NCBI GenBank assembly: GCA_002335425.1
Contig: DDCB01000008.1
Location: 14,637-78,636 of the forward strand
Source of the DNA: Chthonomonas sp. UBA2017
Lineage (GTDB): Bacteria; Armatimonadota; Fimbriimonadia; Fimbriimonadales; Fimbriimonadaceae
DNA length: 64,000 nt
Reading direction: 5' to 3'
The notes under the pieces were generated by a model. It saw nothing but the letters and a program-made list of their open reading frames with translations, made no database searches and was not told the DNA's origin. Shown one piece after another: positions 1-7,773 of this stretch (within the stretch, counting starts at the first letter, position 1; every line of letters begins with the position of its first letter). The translations under genes and the position numbers were made by a program.

Positions 1-132
1 ACTTGGGTCGGCTTCGCGACCGAATTGCCGGGCTTGGCGGGCGGGTCGATCACGCTCGGGCTCGGAATTCCATCTCGGCGCCCCGACGGATTCCAGGGCT
101 CGTTCAACGTCTCCTACGGGTTCCGGTTCTAG
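1..132 (+). CDS. C-terminal end of a probable outer-membrane beta-barrel protein (partial)
   Basis: The window opens inside a reading frame that runs in frame 1 to a TAG at 130-132, leaving 43 residues. The visible end, FNVSYGFRF, has alternating aromatic residues and a terminal Phe, which is the usual signature of the last strand of an outer-membrane beta-barrel recognised by BamA. The window also encodes BamA, so this fits. The rest of the gene lies upstream and its identity cannot be told. The overlapping frame-3 reading in the same stretch has no features of a real protein. Confidence 0.55.
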   Translation, partial: TWVGFATELPGLAGGSITLGLGIPSRRPDGFQGSFNVSYGFRF

Positions 133-222
133 TCTTTGGGCCCGGTCTGACTTGGGCAAAACCTGGGGAAAACTTGTTTCGGCTCGGCGCGTCGTTGATC
201 GGCGCGCCTTCGTCTTGGGTAC

Positions 223-975
223 GTGTCGTCGCGCACCGATTTGATCCCCGCCGGAGAGATCAGCCCGCTCGGGCTCTTTGAGCCCCCGGAGCTGGTGGTC
301 GAGTGCGAGGCCTACACGGGCACCCTGAGCACCCTTTTTCTGCTCGTCAAGCAGCACAAAGTCGATCTTTTGGGAGTCCCTCTCGCTCCGATCTGCGAAG
401 CCTACTTGTTGTATCTGATTCAGCGGGCCGGAGATGACCTCGAGGCCGCAGCGACGGCGCTCGCCGCGCTCGCGTATCTTCTGGAGCGCAAGAGCTTCTT
501 GCTCTTGCCGGCGCCGGAGATCGACGATGAGCCCGAAGTCTGGGAAGATCCGCCCGAGCCTTACGTACACGAGTTCGCCGAAGTGATTCATCAACTCTCG
601 CGGCGCTGGGACGAGCGTGACGAGGTCTTTTTCCGGCCGCAGTCGGGGGCGGCCCAATACGAGTTGCCGTTCGAGATTCGCGAAGTTTCCAGCTCGCAAT
701 TAGCGTTTGTTTTGGAGCGATTGCTCAAGCGCGCCAAGCCCGATCTGATTCAGCCGCTGGGCCGACCCCGACGCTCACTCAGCGAACAGATGGAGCTCGT
801 CATGGACTCGATGACCGAGGATTGGCGGACGCTCGATCAGGTCGTGGTCGGCGAATTCACTCGAAGCGAGGCGGTCTGGTGGTTCCTCGCCTTGCTGGAG
901 CTGATCCGCCTGAGCAAGGTCTGCGTGAAAATCGAAGAGGATGAGATCTTTTTTGCCGCTGGAGGCACGGTCTGA
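223..975 (+). CDS. scpA: Segregation and condensation protein A
   Basis: This 250-residue protein is the kleisin subunit that joins SMC and ScpB in the chromosome-condensing complex. The frame carries the ScpA pattern: an N-terminal segment (about residues 20-90) with the shape YTGTLSTLFLLVKQHKVDLL, followed by acidic linkers and a C-terminal winged-helix-like part. The start is a GTG at 223; there is no nearby ATG. It is immediately followed by scpB, the conserved pair. The stop at 973-975 overlaps the probable scpB start. Confidence 0.88.
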   Translation: MSSRTDLIPAGEISPLGLFEPPELVVECEAYTGTLSTLFLLVKQHKVDLLGVPLAPICEAYLLYLIQRAGDDLEAAATALAALAYLLERKSFLLLPAPEIDDEPEVWEDPPEPYVHEFAEVIHQLSRRWDERDEVFFRPQSGAAQYELPFEIREVSSSQLAFVLERLLKRAKPDLIQPLGRPRRSLSEQMELVMDSMTEDWRTLDQVVVGEFTRSEAVWWFLALLELIRLSKVCVKIEEDEIFFAAGGTV

Positions 976-1574
976 GGCTCGTCGATCAAGTCGAAGCGCT
1001 CCTCTTTGTGGCGGATTCTCCGGTCACCTTGGACGATCTGACCGGCCTTCTGGAGCGGCCTGTGCGTGAAATCGAAGAGGCCCTGCATCAGTTGGGGAGC
1101 CGATACGACGCGAACGGCCCCATTCAAGTCGTGCGCTTAGCCGGAGGGTATCAACTTGCGACCAAGCCCGCCTACTCCCGCTTGGTGGCAAGCTTCTTAA
1201 AGCCGCAGAAGAAAAAGCTCAGCCAGAGCATGCTGGAGGTCTTGGCGATTGTCGCTTACCAGCAGCCGATCACGAGTGCGGAGATCGACGCCGTCCGCGG
1301 GGTGCAGAGCGATTACGGGCTCAGTAGCCTCATCGAACGACGCTTGGTGAAAGAGGTGGGACGAAAAGCCACTCCGGGAAGGCCGATTCTTTACGGCACG
1401 ACTCAGCACTTCTTACACCAGTTTAACTTGAACAGCTTGGAAGAGCTTCCCGAGCTCCAGGTGGACCAGCAGGCATTGCCGGGATTCGAGCTCGAAACGT
1501 TGGGCGAAACTCCTTCGGATCCCGAAGAAAAGACCGGCCCCCGGGCCGTGGTTGTTACCAGCGAATCAAGTTAG
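972..1574 (+). CDS. scpB: Segregation and condensation protein B
   Basis: ScpB is the winged-helix partner of ScpA in the SMC complex. The conserved opening VEALLFVADSPVTLDDL and the later QPITSAEIDAVRGVQSDYGL segment are typical. The first GTG (1008) would cut into the conserved EALLFVA motif. No ATG, GTG or TTG lies in frame between the upstream TGA at 942 and 1008. The most economical start is therefore a CTG at 972 that overlaps the scpA stop as CTGA, by analogy with the ATGA couplings common in this window. The last 20 bases overlap the 3' end of fabH on the other strand. Confidence 0.82.
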   Translation: MRLVDQVEALLFVADSPVTLDDLTGLLERPVREIEEALHQLGSRYDANGPIQVVRLAGGYQLATKPAYSRLVASFLKPQKKKLSQSMLEVLAIVAYQQPITSAEIDAVRGVQSDYGLSSLIERRLVKEVGRKATPGRPILYGTTQHFLHQFNLNSLEELPELQVDQQALPGFELETLGETPSDPEEKTGPRAVVVTSESS

Positions 1575-2541
1575 CGCCCCAGACTAAGCCGGCACCAAAG
1601 CCGACGGTCATGACGAGATCGCCCTTTTTCAGCCGTCCTGCCGCCTGGGCTTCGCTCAGCCCGATCGGGATGGACCCTCCGCTTGTGTTGCCCATCCGTT
1701 CGACGTTGATGAACACCTTTTCTGGGGGCAGCTTGAGCCTCTTGGCCGCGGATTCGATGATTCGAAGGTTGGCCTGGTGAGGAACAAAGAGGTCGATGTC
1801 GGTATCCGACAGACCGGCGAGCTCAAGAGCCCGGCAACAAGCGTCCCCCATTGCGGTCACCGCGAATCGGTACACCTCGCTCCCGGCCATATAGATGAAC
1901 TTCGAGGTCTCATCCCACCGCGGCGAGCCGTAAGGGACCCGCGAACCGCCGCCAGCGATGTTGATATGGCGGCCACCCGAGCCATCGCTGAGCAAGACGG
2001 TCTTGACCACGCCTCGGTCGGTGTCCTTTTCTCCTCGGAGCACGACCGCCCCCGCGCCATCCCCGAACAAGATGCAAGTCGCCCGGTCGTTCCAGTCGAT
2101 GTATTTTGACAACGTGTCGGCCCCGATGACAAGCGCTGTTTGAGCGGCCCCGCTTTCGATCATCGCGGAGGCCGTGGCGAGCGAGTAGATGAACCCAGCA
2201 CAGGCCGCGCCCAGGTCGTAGGCCCCGGCCCGGTGAGCGCCGATGGCGTCTTGGACCAGGCAAGCGGTGGCCGGAAACAGCATGTCGGGCGTCACAGTCC
2301 CGCAGACGACCAGGTCGAGTTCTTGAGCCTCGATCTGGGCGGACTCCAGGGCCCGCTGACTCGCTTGGAGTGCCCACGTGAACGTCGATTCGTCGGTCGT
2401 CGAGATTCGGCGCTCGCGAATCCCGGTCCGTTGGACGATCCACTCGTCGGTGGTATCGACCCGTGCTTCGAGGTCTCGATTGGTCAGAACGGTGCCGGGG
2501 ACCGCGTGCCCGACGCCTTGGATGACGGCTCGCATACTCAT
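1555..2541 (-). CDS. fabH: 3-oxoacyl-ACP synthase III (beta-ketoacyl-ACP synthase III)
   Basis: FabH condenses acetyl-CoA with malonyl-ACP to start fatty-acid synthesis. The 328-residue length is normal. The Cys-His-Asn triad is visible: Cys114 in GAACAGF, His256 in VPHQANL and Asn286 in GNTSGGS. The start ATG overlaps the plsX stop by four bases (2538-2541, ATGA on the coding strand), so the two are translationally coupled. A second in-frame ATG two codons later is an alternative start. Confidence 0.95.
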   Translation of the reverse strand: MSMRAVIQGVGHAVPGTVLTNRDLEARVDTTDEWIVQRTGIRERRISTTDESTFTWALQASQRALESAQIEAQELDLVVCGTVTPDMLFPATACLVQDAIGAHRAGAYDLGAACAGFIYSLATASAMIESGAAQTALVIGADTLSKYIDWNDRATCILFGDGAGAVVLRGEKDTDRGVVKTVLLSDGSGGRHINIAGGGSRVPYGSPRWDETSKFIYMAGSEVYRFAVTAMGDACCRALELAGLSDTDIDLFVPHQANLRIIESAAKRLKLPPEKVFINVERMGNTSGGSIPIGLSEAQAAGRLKKGDLVMTVGFGAGLVWGANLIRW

Positions 2542-3533
2542 GACGTTTGTATTAGGTTCGCATCGACGCTTTGGCGGATCGTGCTGACCAAGTTTCCTTC
2601 GATGGCCGCTTGGGCCAGCAGGATCGCGTTTTTAATCGCCTTGGCGTTACTCCGACCATGACAAATGATACACAACCCGTTGACTCCGAGCAGCGGCGAG
2701 CCGCCGATTTCGGCATAGTCCATCTTTTTTCGAAGCGGCGCCATGAGGCTCTTCATCGGGAGATAGGCGAGCCGGGCGAGCTGGTTGGTCGGGAGTCGAT
2801 CCCGGATCGTGTTGATGATGAACTCAGCCACCCCCTCGCTGGTTTTGAGGACGATATTGCCTACAAAGGCATCACAAACGACGACATCGGTGTCGGTGCG
2901 AAAGAGGTCTTTCCCCTCGATGTTGCCCGCGAACCAAGGATACTGGCTCAATAGCTTAAAGGTCTTTTTGGCAAAAGCGTTGCCTTTGGAGTCTTCTTCG
3001 CCGATGTTGAGAAGCTGGACTTTCGGCTCGCGGCGGCCCAACACTTGTTGGGCATAGGCCCGGCCCATGAACGCGAATTCGACCAAGTGCTCGGGATCGA
3101 CATCAGGACTGGCCCCCGCATCGAGGAGCAGAAATCCGTCTTTTTTGTTCGGCATGAGGCTGGCGATGGCGGGGCGATGAATCCCAGGAATTTGTCGCCA
3201 GCCAAGAAGCGCGGCGGCGGTGCAGGCCCCGGTGTTTCCCGCCGACAAGAAGGCCTGGGCTCGCCCCTCCTTCACCAAATTGACGCTGACGACCAAGCTG
3301 GAGTCTTTTTTTGTCCGCAAGGCGTGAGTGGGCTTTTCGTCCATCTCGACGACCTCGCTGGCGGGATGGATGCTGATTCGGGTGGGGCACGGCCGCGGCA
3401 AATGTTCTTCGATTTGGGAGGGATCGCCCACTAAGATCAGGTCGTGCCTCAGGAGCGGAACCGCCTCCAACGCCCCCAGGACGACCTCTTTCGGTGCGTG
3501 GTCTCCCCCCATGGCGTCGATGGCGATGCTCAT
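2538..3533 (-). CDS. plsX: Phosphate acyltransferase
   Basis: PlsX makes acyl-phosphate from acyl-ACP, the donor for PlsY in phospholipid synthesis. The N-terminus MSIAIDAMGGDHAPKEVV is diagnostic, so the start is placed at 3533 although the frame stays open 117 bases further upstream. The protein is 331 residues, the usual length. It overlaps yceD upstream and fabH downstream by four bases each. In many bacteria rpmF (ribosomal protein L32) sits between yceD and plsX; here the two genes overlap, so rpmF is not at this site. Confidence 0.95.
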   Translation of the reverse strand: MSIAIDAMGGDHAPKEVVLGALEAVPLLRHDLILVGDPSQIEEHLPRPCPTRISIHPASEVVEMDEKPTHALRTKKDSSLVVSVNLVKEGRAQAFLSAGNTGACTAAALLGWRQIPGIHRPAIASLMPNKKDGFLLLDAGASPDVDPEHLVEFAFMGRAYAQQVLGRREPKVQLLNIGEEDSKGNAFAKKTFKLLSQYPWFAGNIEGKDLFRTDTDVVVCDAFVGNIVLKTSEGVAEFIINTIRDRLPTNQLARLAYLPMKSLMAPLRKKMDYAEIGGSPLLGVNGLCIICHGRSNAKAIKNAILLAQAAIEGNLVSTIRQSVDANLIQTS

Positions 3534-4069
3534 GCAGGCGGGTTCTCTCGATCGATCAAGGCTTGAAGTTGGTGGCCCAGCGATCCTTCCGGAGCGGCTT
3601 TGAGCTGCTGACCTTGGAGTCGCTCGGCATGCGGGCACGGGCCATCCCACCCGGCCGAACAGAGCGGCTGAATCGGCAAATGGATCATCAGGACCTCGCG
3701 GACGAGATTCTCCACGAGAAGGTTGTTGCCCTGGAACAGTTCATAGGGCTCGTCAGCCACCACCCGGGCGTGGTCGTCCTGCGAATACATAGCCGGCGTT
3801 CCCTCGACCGGGAACTGCTCATCCATCTTGAAGGCGACCTGCTGCTCGATGGAGTGACCGCATCGCGAACACTCCATCATGCAACTCGTCTTGAACTCGC
3901 CCTCGATCAGCAAGAGGTTGCCGGTGCTCACCGCCTCCAGCCAACCTTCAAGAGGTTGGGTCAGGTCCAGCTCGCCCTCTTGGGGCAGCTCGGTGCTGAT
4001 GTCCACGGTCACTTTACGACCGGGATGCTGAAGGACATCATTCAGGTCCAGAAGGTCATCCCGCTTCAT
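3530..4069 (-). CDS. DUF177/YceD family protein (23S rRNA accumulation protein)
   Basis: The 179-residue protein matches the YceD/DUF177 pattern: a LEGWLEAVSTGNLLLIEGEF stretch, then a paired-Cys segment (CMMECSRC) and a second Cys pair near the C-terminus (CSAGWDGPCPH). Family members are linked to 23S rRNA accumulation and are usually co-transcribed with rpmF-plsX-fabH. The ATGA overlap with plsX keeps that link. The function in this organism is inferred from the family only. Confidence 0.8.
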   Translation of the reverse strand: MKRDDLLDLNDVLQHPGRKVTVDISTELPQEGELDLTQPLEGWLEAVSTGNLLLIEGEFKTSCMMECSRCGHSIEQQVAFKMDEQFPVEGTPAMYSQDDHARVVADEPYELFQGNNLLVENLVREVLMIHLPIQPLCSAGWDGPCPHAERLQGQQLKAAPEGSLGHQLQALIDRENPPA

Positions 4070-4105
4070 GGACCCCGGATTGTACCCCTGGGCCGGGCGG
4101 TGCCC

Positions 4106-4633
4106 TTAAGACGGGCGGTCGGCGAACGGGTATTCGACCTGCTTTCGGGCCCGCATCTCGTCGTACTGGCGAATCTGCGCCTCGATTTCGACCGGGTTCT
4201 CTTCGGCGTAGGCGAGCGCGCTTTGGAGCTCGATTTCGTCGATGCCGGGATACCGAGCCTGAACCGCCTCCAGGCTGCCCAGCTTGCGGTGGGCCCGGAC
4301 GATCTCCCAGATGGCGATCTGCGAGCCGGAAAGCTTGGCAACACAGCCATGCTCCAGGTCGCGAACGATCGGGGCCCCGTATTGGCACTGGGACCGGCGA
4401 TATTCGCGGAGCTTGGATTCCACTCCGGCTTCGGTGAGCCCGAGTTTTTCCGCGCACTCTTGGATCGAGAGCATCTCTTGATCGACCGCAGCGATCGCCA
4501 GGTCTTCAAAAAGGCCGGGCGAGGCTTGCCAGAGGGCGTTGAGCACCATTTCGATTCGGTTCGGGTTTTGTCGCGCGATCCGAGCGAGCTGGGTGAGCTG
4601 CCAAGTTTCGAATTGCAAATACGTGTGTTTCAA
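4106..4633 (-). CDS. DUF433-like protein
   Basis: This 175-residue protein has a C-terminal segment (about residues 95-160) resembling DUF433: KLSGSQIAIWEIVRAHRKLG followed by a Tyr-Pro turn and a helix of the form IELQSALAYAEENP. DUF433 is a winged-helix-type fold often found in antitoxin-like proteins. The N-terminal half is unfamiliar but has a helical HTH-like stretch (LSIQECAEKLGLTEAGVE). The gene lies 36 bases upstream of yceD in the same direction, so it is probably part of that operon. No toxin partner is seen. Confidence 0.6.
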   Translation of the reverse strand: MKHTYLQFETWQLTQLARIARQNPNRIEMVLNALWQASPGLFEDLAIAAVDQEMLSIQECAEKLGLTEAGVESKLREYRRSQCQYGAPIVRDLEHGCVAKLSGSQIAIWEIVRAHRKLGSLEAVQARYPGIDEIELQSALAYAEENPVEIEAQIRQYDEMRARKQVEYPFADRPS

Positions 4634-4795
4634 GGTCGCTTCGCTGATTACTTTCCTTCATTGGGCCCGAGAGGGACCTAGCAGAGTTGGCCGTCTTTCG
4701 GTCTGGTCTGGGATTCTTCGTCCAATACCTTCGACGGCCGCCATACGTTCGACGGAATTTCGGCCCAGAATGTCGTTAAGGCTGGGCACAAAGGC

Positions 4796-5953
4796 TTAAT
4801 TCTCTTCGCCGATGGGCTGATGAGCCCCGACTTTCAACGGGGGCTCGACCCCTTCGGCGATGTCTTCCCAACGAAAGACGAGAAAGTTCTTGTCTTTGGA
4901 GTTCATCGCGACAAGAATTCCGTTGGGAAACCGGGGCCCAAGCCCGGCCGACGTGACTTCAATGCCGTCCGTCTCGTCGGATTTCCCGCCAAACTCGGCC
5001 AACAAGGTCTTGTGGTCGTTGGGTCGGCCCTTTTCTCCTTCTCGCTTGAACACCCGGAATCGGGAATCGCCCGGGAGTTGGTCGGTGACAACCAGGTAAC
5101 CCGAGCCGTTGTCCATCGCATAGAGGGCGATGCCTTCATGATCGCCTTTCCAGCCCGACGTGGCCAAGGTCCCGAGCTCGCGCTTGGCTTCGGGATGATC
5201 AGGGTCGGCGTTGTACTTGTGGACTCCAAAACCCTCGTCGCTGTAGAAAACGTAGCCGAGCATGCTGTCGACCGAGATCGACTCTATCTCCTTCTTTTGG
5301 CTGTACTTTCCGAACTCGCGAACCTTCTTCAGGTCAACTTTGCCTTGGGCGTTGTAGACCAGCTCGTACTGCCAAAGATAGCCTTCGGCGGGGCCGGTCT
5401 TTCGGCCGACGATGGCAAAGATCTTGCGATCCGAAGGTCGCTTGTAAAGGCCGATGCCCATGGGCTCTCTGGCCTCGCCGGTTTGGCCTTGGAAGACTTC
5501 CGTCTTGCCGGTGATGTCCTTTAGCTCGCCAGATTGCGGATCGAAGGCGTAGATCAGGAGCCGGTGGTTGAGCCGCTCGGTTGCGACCGCGATGTCGATG
5601 AACCCGGTCGGGGTCTCCAGACCGTATTCAACGTCGATGTTGTTGGGTCGATTGAGGCCCTTGATGTGCTGGACGATCTTGCCTTCGAGGTTGAAAACAT
5701 AGATCCCTCCGGCGGGCGCCTCGGTCTTGTCGGTCCCCAGGATCAGGCTTTGGGCTCCGTCCGTGGGGTGGACCCAGATCGCCGGGTCGTCCGGATCGGT
5801 CCCGACCGGCTGGGTGGCGAAGGCCGCTTTGATCTCGCGGGGGCCTTTGCTCACCTGTCGCTGATCGGCGGTCGGCTCTGGTCGAGACCAGCAACCCACC
5901 AGACTGGGGGCAAGCAAGGCGAGCAACATCGGCACGATCCAGGAAGTCCGCAT
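4796..5953 (-). CDS. Beta-propeller phytase-like lipoprotein
   Basis: The 385-residue product starts with a lipoprotein signal (MRTSWIVPMLLALLAPSLVG followed by Cys). It continues with motifs of the beta-propeller phytase family: DPDDPAIWVHP, LILGTDKTEAPAGGIYVFN, LNRPNNIDVEYG and KGDHEGIALY. Such enzymes hydrolyse phytate with calcium; the substrate here is inferred only. The start at 5953 is chosen because it gives a clean signal peptide; the open frame upstream has no such feature. It diverges from the HMG-CoA lyase gene with 73 bases between starts. Confidence 0.82.
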   Translation of the reverse strand: MRTSWIVPMLLALLAPSLVGCWSRPEPTADQRQVSKGPREIKAAFATQPVGTDPDDPAIWVHPTDGAQSLILGTDKTEAPAGGIYVFNLEGKIVQHIKGLNRPNNIDVEYGLETPTGFIDIAVATERLNHRLLIYAFDPQSGELKDITGKTEVFQGQTGEAREPMGIGLYKRPSDRKIFAIVGRKTGPAEGYLWQYELVYNAQGKVDLKKVREFGKYSQKKEIESISVDSMLGYVFYSDEGFGVHKYNADPDHPEAKRELGTLATSGWKGDHEGIALYAMDNGSGYLVVTDQLPGDSRFRVFKREGEKGRPNDHKTLLAEFGGKSDETDGIEVTSAGLGPRFPNGILVAMNSKDKNFLVFRWEDIAEGVEPPLKVGAHQPIGEEN

Positions 5954-6026
5954 ACGGACTATTTTGCCTGGAAAGGGCCCAAAGTTGCGGGGCGCCCGGA
6001 GGAACTCAGATAGACTGAAAGGAAGC

Positions 6027-6917
6027 ATGACCATCCTCGAAGTCGGGCCCCGCGATGGGCTCCAAAATGAACCGATCCCCATCCCGACCGAAGTCAAAGT
6101 CGAATTCATTCGGGGCCTTGTGGAGTCGGGCCTCCGAGAAATCGAAGCGACCAGCTTTGTCTCTCCGAAGTGGGTTCCTCAGATGGGCGATGCTTCGGAT
6201 TTGTGGCCCCAACTGCCGAGCGGCGCTCAGTTCAGTGCGCTGGTGCCGAACCTGAAAGGGCTTGAGTCGGCACTTCAAGTCGGATGCGACCGGATCGCGC
6301 TTTTCACTGCGGCGAGCGACGCTTTTACGCTCAAGAACATCAACAAAACGGTCCTGGAGTCGATCGAAGTCTTTCGAGAGGTCATGGCGGCGTTTCGGGC
6401 GCAGGCTCCGGGCGGATTTGTTCGAGCCTACGTCAGCACCGCGTTTGAATGCCCCTATGCGGGGCGGATCGATCCGGAACAGGTCATGGTGGTGGTCGAA
6501 CGGATCCTGGAGTTGGGGGTCGACGAGATCAGCATCGGCGACACCATTGGGGCCGCTTCGACGAACGAAGTGCATGCACTGACGAAGGTGCTCCTGGAGG
6601 AGGTGTCCCTCGACCAGCTGGCCTACCACTTCCACGACACGCGCGGCGGCGCGATTGCGAATGTCGCGGCGGCCTTAGAGCATGGAGTGCATCGGTTCGA
6701 CGCCTCGGCGGCAGGCCTCGGCGGATGCCCCTATGCCCCAGGCGCGGGCGGCAACCTCGCCACCGAAGACTTGGTGTACTTTTTGGAGCGCAACGGCGTC
6801 GCTACGGGGATTGATTTGGCAAAGCTGGCCCAGGCGTCGCGGCCGGTGCTTCAACACCTGGGGCGGGGGCCGATTTCGAAGGTTCAGATTTGGGAGTTGG
6901 CAAGAGAAAAGCGCTGA
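6027..6917 (+). CDS. mvaB: Hydroxymethylglutaryl-CoA lyase
   Basis: The enzyme cleaves HMG-CoA to acetyl-CoA and acetoacetate in leucine catabolism. The N-terminus MTILEVGPRDGLQNE is diagnostic, as are FVSPKWVPQMGD, the metal-site YHFHDTRGGA and the active-site loop GLGGCPYAPGAGGN with its catalytic Cys. The start at 6027 has an AAAGGA ribosome-binding site; an earlier in-frame ATG would add 21 unrelated residues. The 3' end overlaps the convergent membrane-protein gene by 116 bases. Confidence 0.93.
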   Translation: MTILEVGPRDGLQNEPIPIPTEVKVEFIRGLVESGLREIEATSFVSPKWVPQMGDASDLWPQLPSGAQFSALVPNLKGLESALQVGCDRIALFTAASDAFTLKNINKTVLESIEVFREVMAAFRAQAPGGFVRAYVSTAFECPYAGRIDPEQVMVVVERILELGVDEISIGDTIGAASTNEVHALTKVLLEEVSLDQLAYHFHDTRGGAIANVAAALEHGVHRFDASAAGLGGCPYAPGAGGNLATEDLVYFLERNGVATGIDLAKLAQASRPVLQHLGRGPISKVQIWELAREKR

Positions 6918-7773
6918 TCGCCAATCCGAGGGCGAGCACGCAGACGCCATAGGTCGCGTTGCGCTCTTCGCGCGTGAGCTGGAATTCCCCTCGATTGATC
7001 CACAAGACCGTCAGACCGATCGGCAGCAAGGCGGGCAACATGCCGAACGAAAACCGACCAATCGTGACGTCGCCGAGCACCAAAACGATCAGCAAGTAAG
7101 CGACCAATATCGGGATCATCCAGCGAAATGTTTCGATGGTTTTCATCTGAAACTTAAACAAAACAATGAAGAGCATCGAGAGGATGAAGAAGTCCGCCGG
7201 ACCGATTCGGGCCAGCTCTTCGGCGCCAAAAGTCGGCACCACATAGGTGACCTTTTCGAAAAACTGCGGCATGCCCTCCAGAATGGCCTTCGTCGGAGTC
7301 ACTGGGGCAAAAATCAGGAAGACGTCGAATCCAGCGAGAAACGCGGCGATCGGCAAGATCAAATTTTTGTCTCGGATCAGACACGCGAGGAGCGCGCCGA
7401 GACCCACGCACCACAACATCAGGCCCCATTGGGCCAAGGCCGAAAGCGCCACCCCGCCTAAGCCCTGTCCGCGAAAAAGACTCGATGCCAAAGCCAGTCC
7501 GCCCGCATGCAACAAGACCCCCAGGATCAGCAGTATCGCCCCCCGAGCGGGCGTCCAACGGTCGGCGGCCGCTCGGAAAAGGGCGATGATCGGCAACGCC
7601 AAGAAGAGGGCGCTCACCCCCAGGCTCAGGAGATAGGCCACCTGGGGGCTTTGAAATTGGACAAAAAAGAGCCCGACGCGAGCGAGGGTGAGAGCGGCCC
7701 CAATCATCAAGAACACTCGCAGGCCGCTCGAAATTCGAGTGACAGGGCTTGTTTCGGGCTGAATTGGATTCAT
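6802..7773 (-). CDS. Multi-pass membrane protein, candidate presenilin/SPP-like intramembrane aspartyl protease
   Basis: The 323-residue product has about eight or nine hydrophobic segments. Three spaced motifs match the order of the presenilin/signal-peptide-peptidase family: FD at 149-150 in a membrane segment (YD in the family), GPAD at 191-194 in the next (GxGD in the family), and PALL at 247-250 (PAL in the family). Asp150 and Asp194 would be the catalytic pair. The third motif position is Ala instead of Gly, so activity is uncertain. The C-terminal 30 residues are Pro/Ala-rich and overlap mvaB on the other strand. The start overlaps the glycosyltransferase stop by four bases. Otherwise it is simply an unknown membrane protein. 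Confidence 0.5.
   Translation of the reverse strand: MNPIQPETSPVTRISSGLRVFLMIGAALTLARVGLFFVQFQSPQVAYLLSLGVSALFLALPIIALFRAAADRWTPARGAILLILGVLLHAGGLALASSLFRGQGLGGVALSALAQWGLMLWCVGLGALLACLIRDKNLILPIAAFLAGFDVFLIFAPVTPTKAILEGMPQFFEKVTYVVPTFGAEELARIGPADFFILSMLFIVLFKFQMKTIETFRWMIPILVAYLLIVLVLGDVTIGRFSFGMLPALLPIGLTVLWINRGEFQLTREERNATYGVCVLALGLAISAFLLPTPKSEPSKSAPAPGVEAPAATPGPALPNQSP

Noticed and set aside
3..281. 92-codon frame at the left edge
   Set aside because: It overlaps the outer-membrane barrel end and the scpA start and has no family features; frame 1 explains the sequence better.
3494..4681. Long rightward frame opposite yceD and the DUF433 gene
   Set aside because: Antisense shadow of real leftward genes in GC-rich DNA; no domain can be read.
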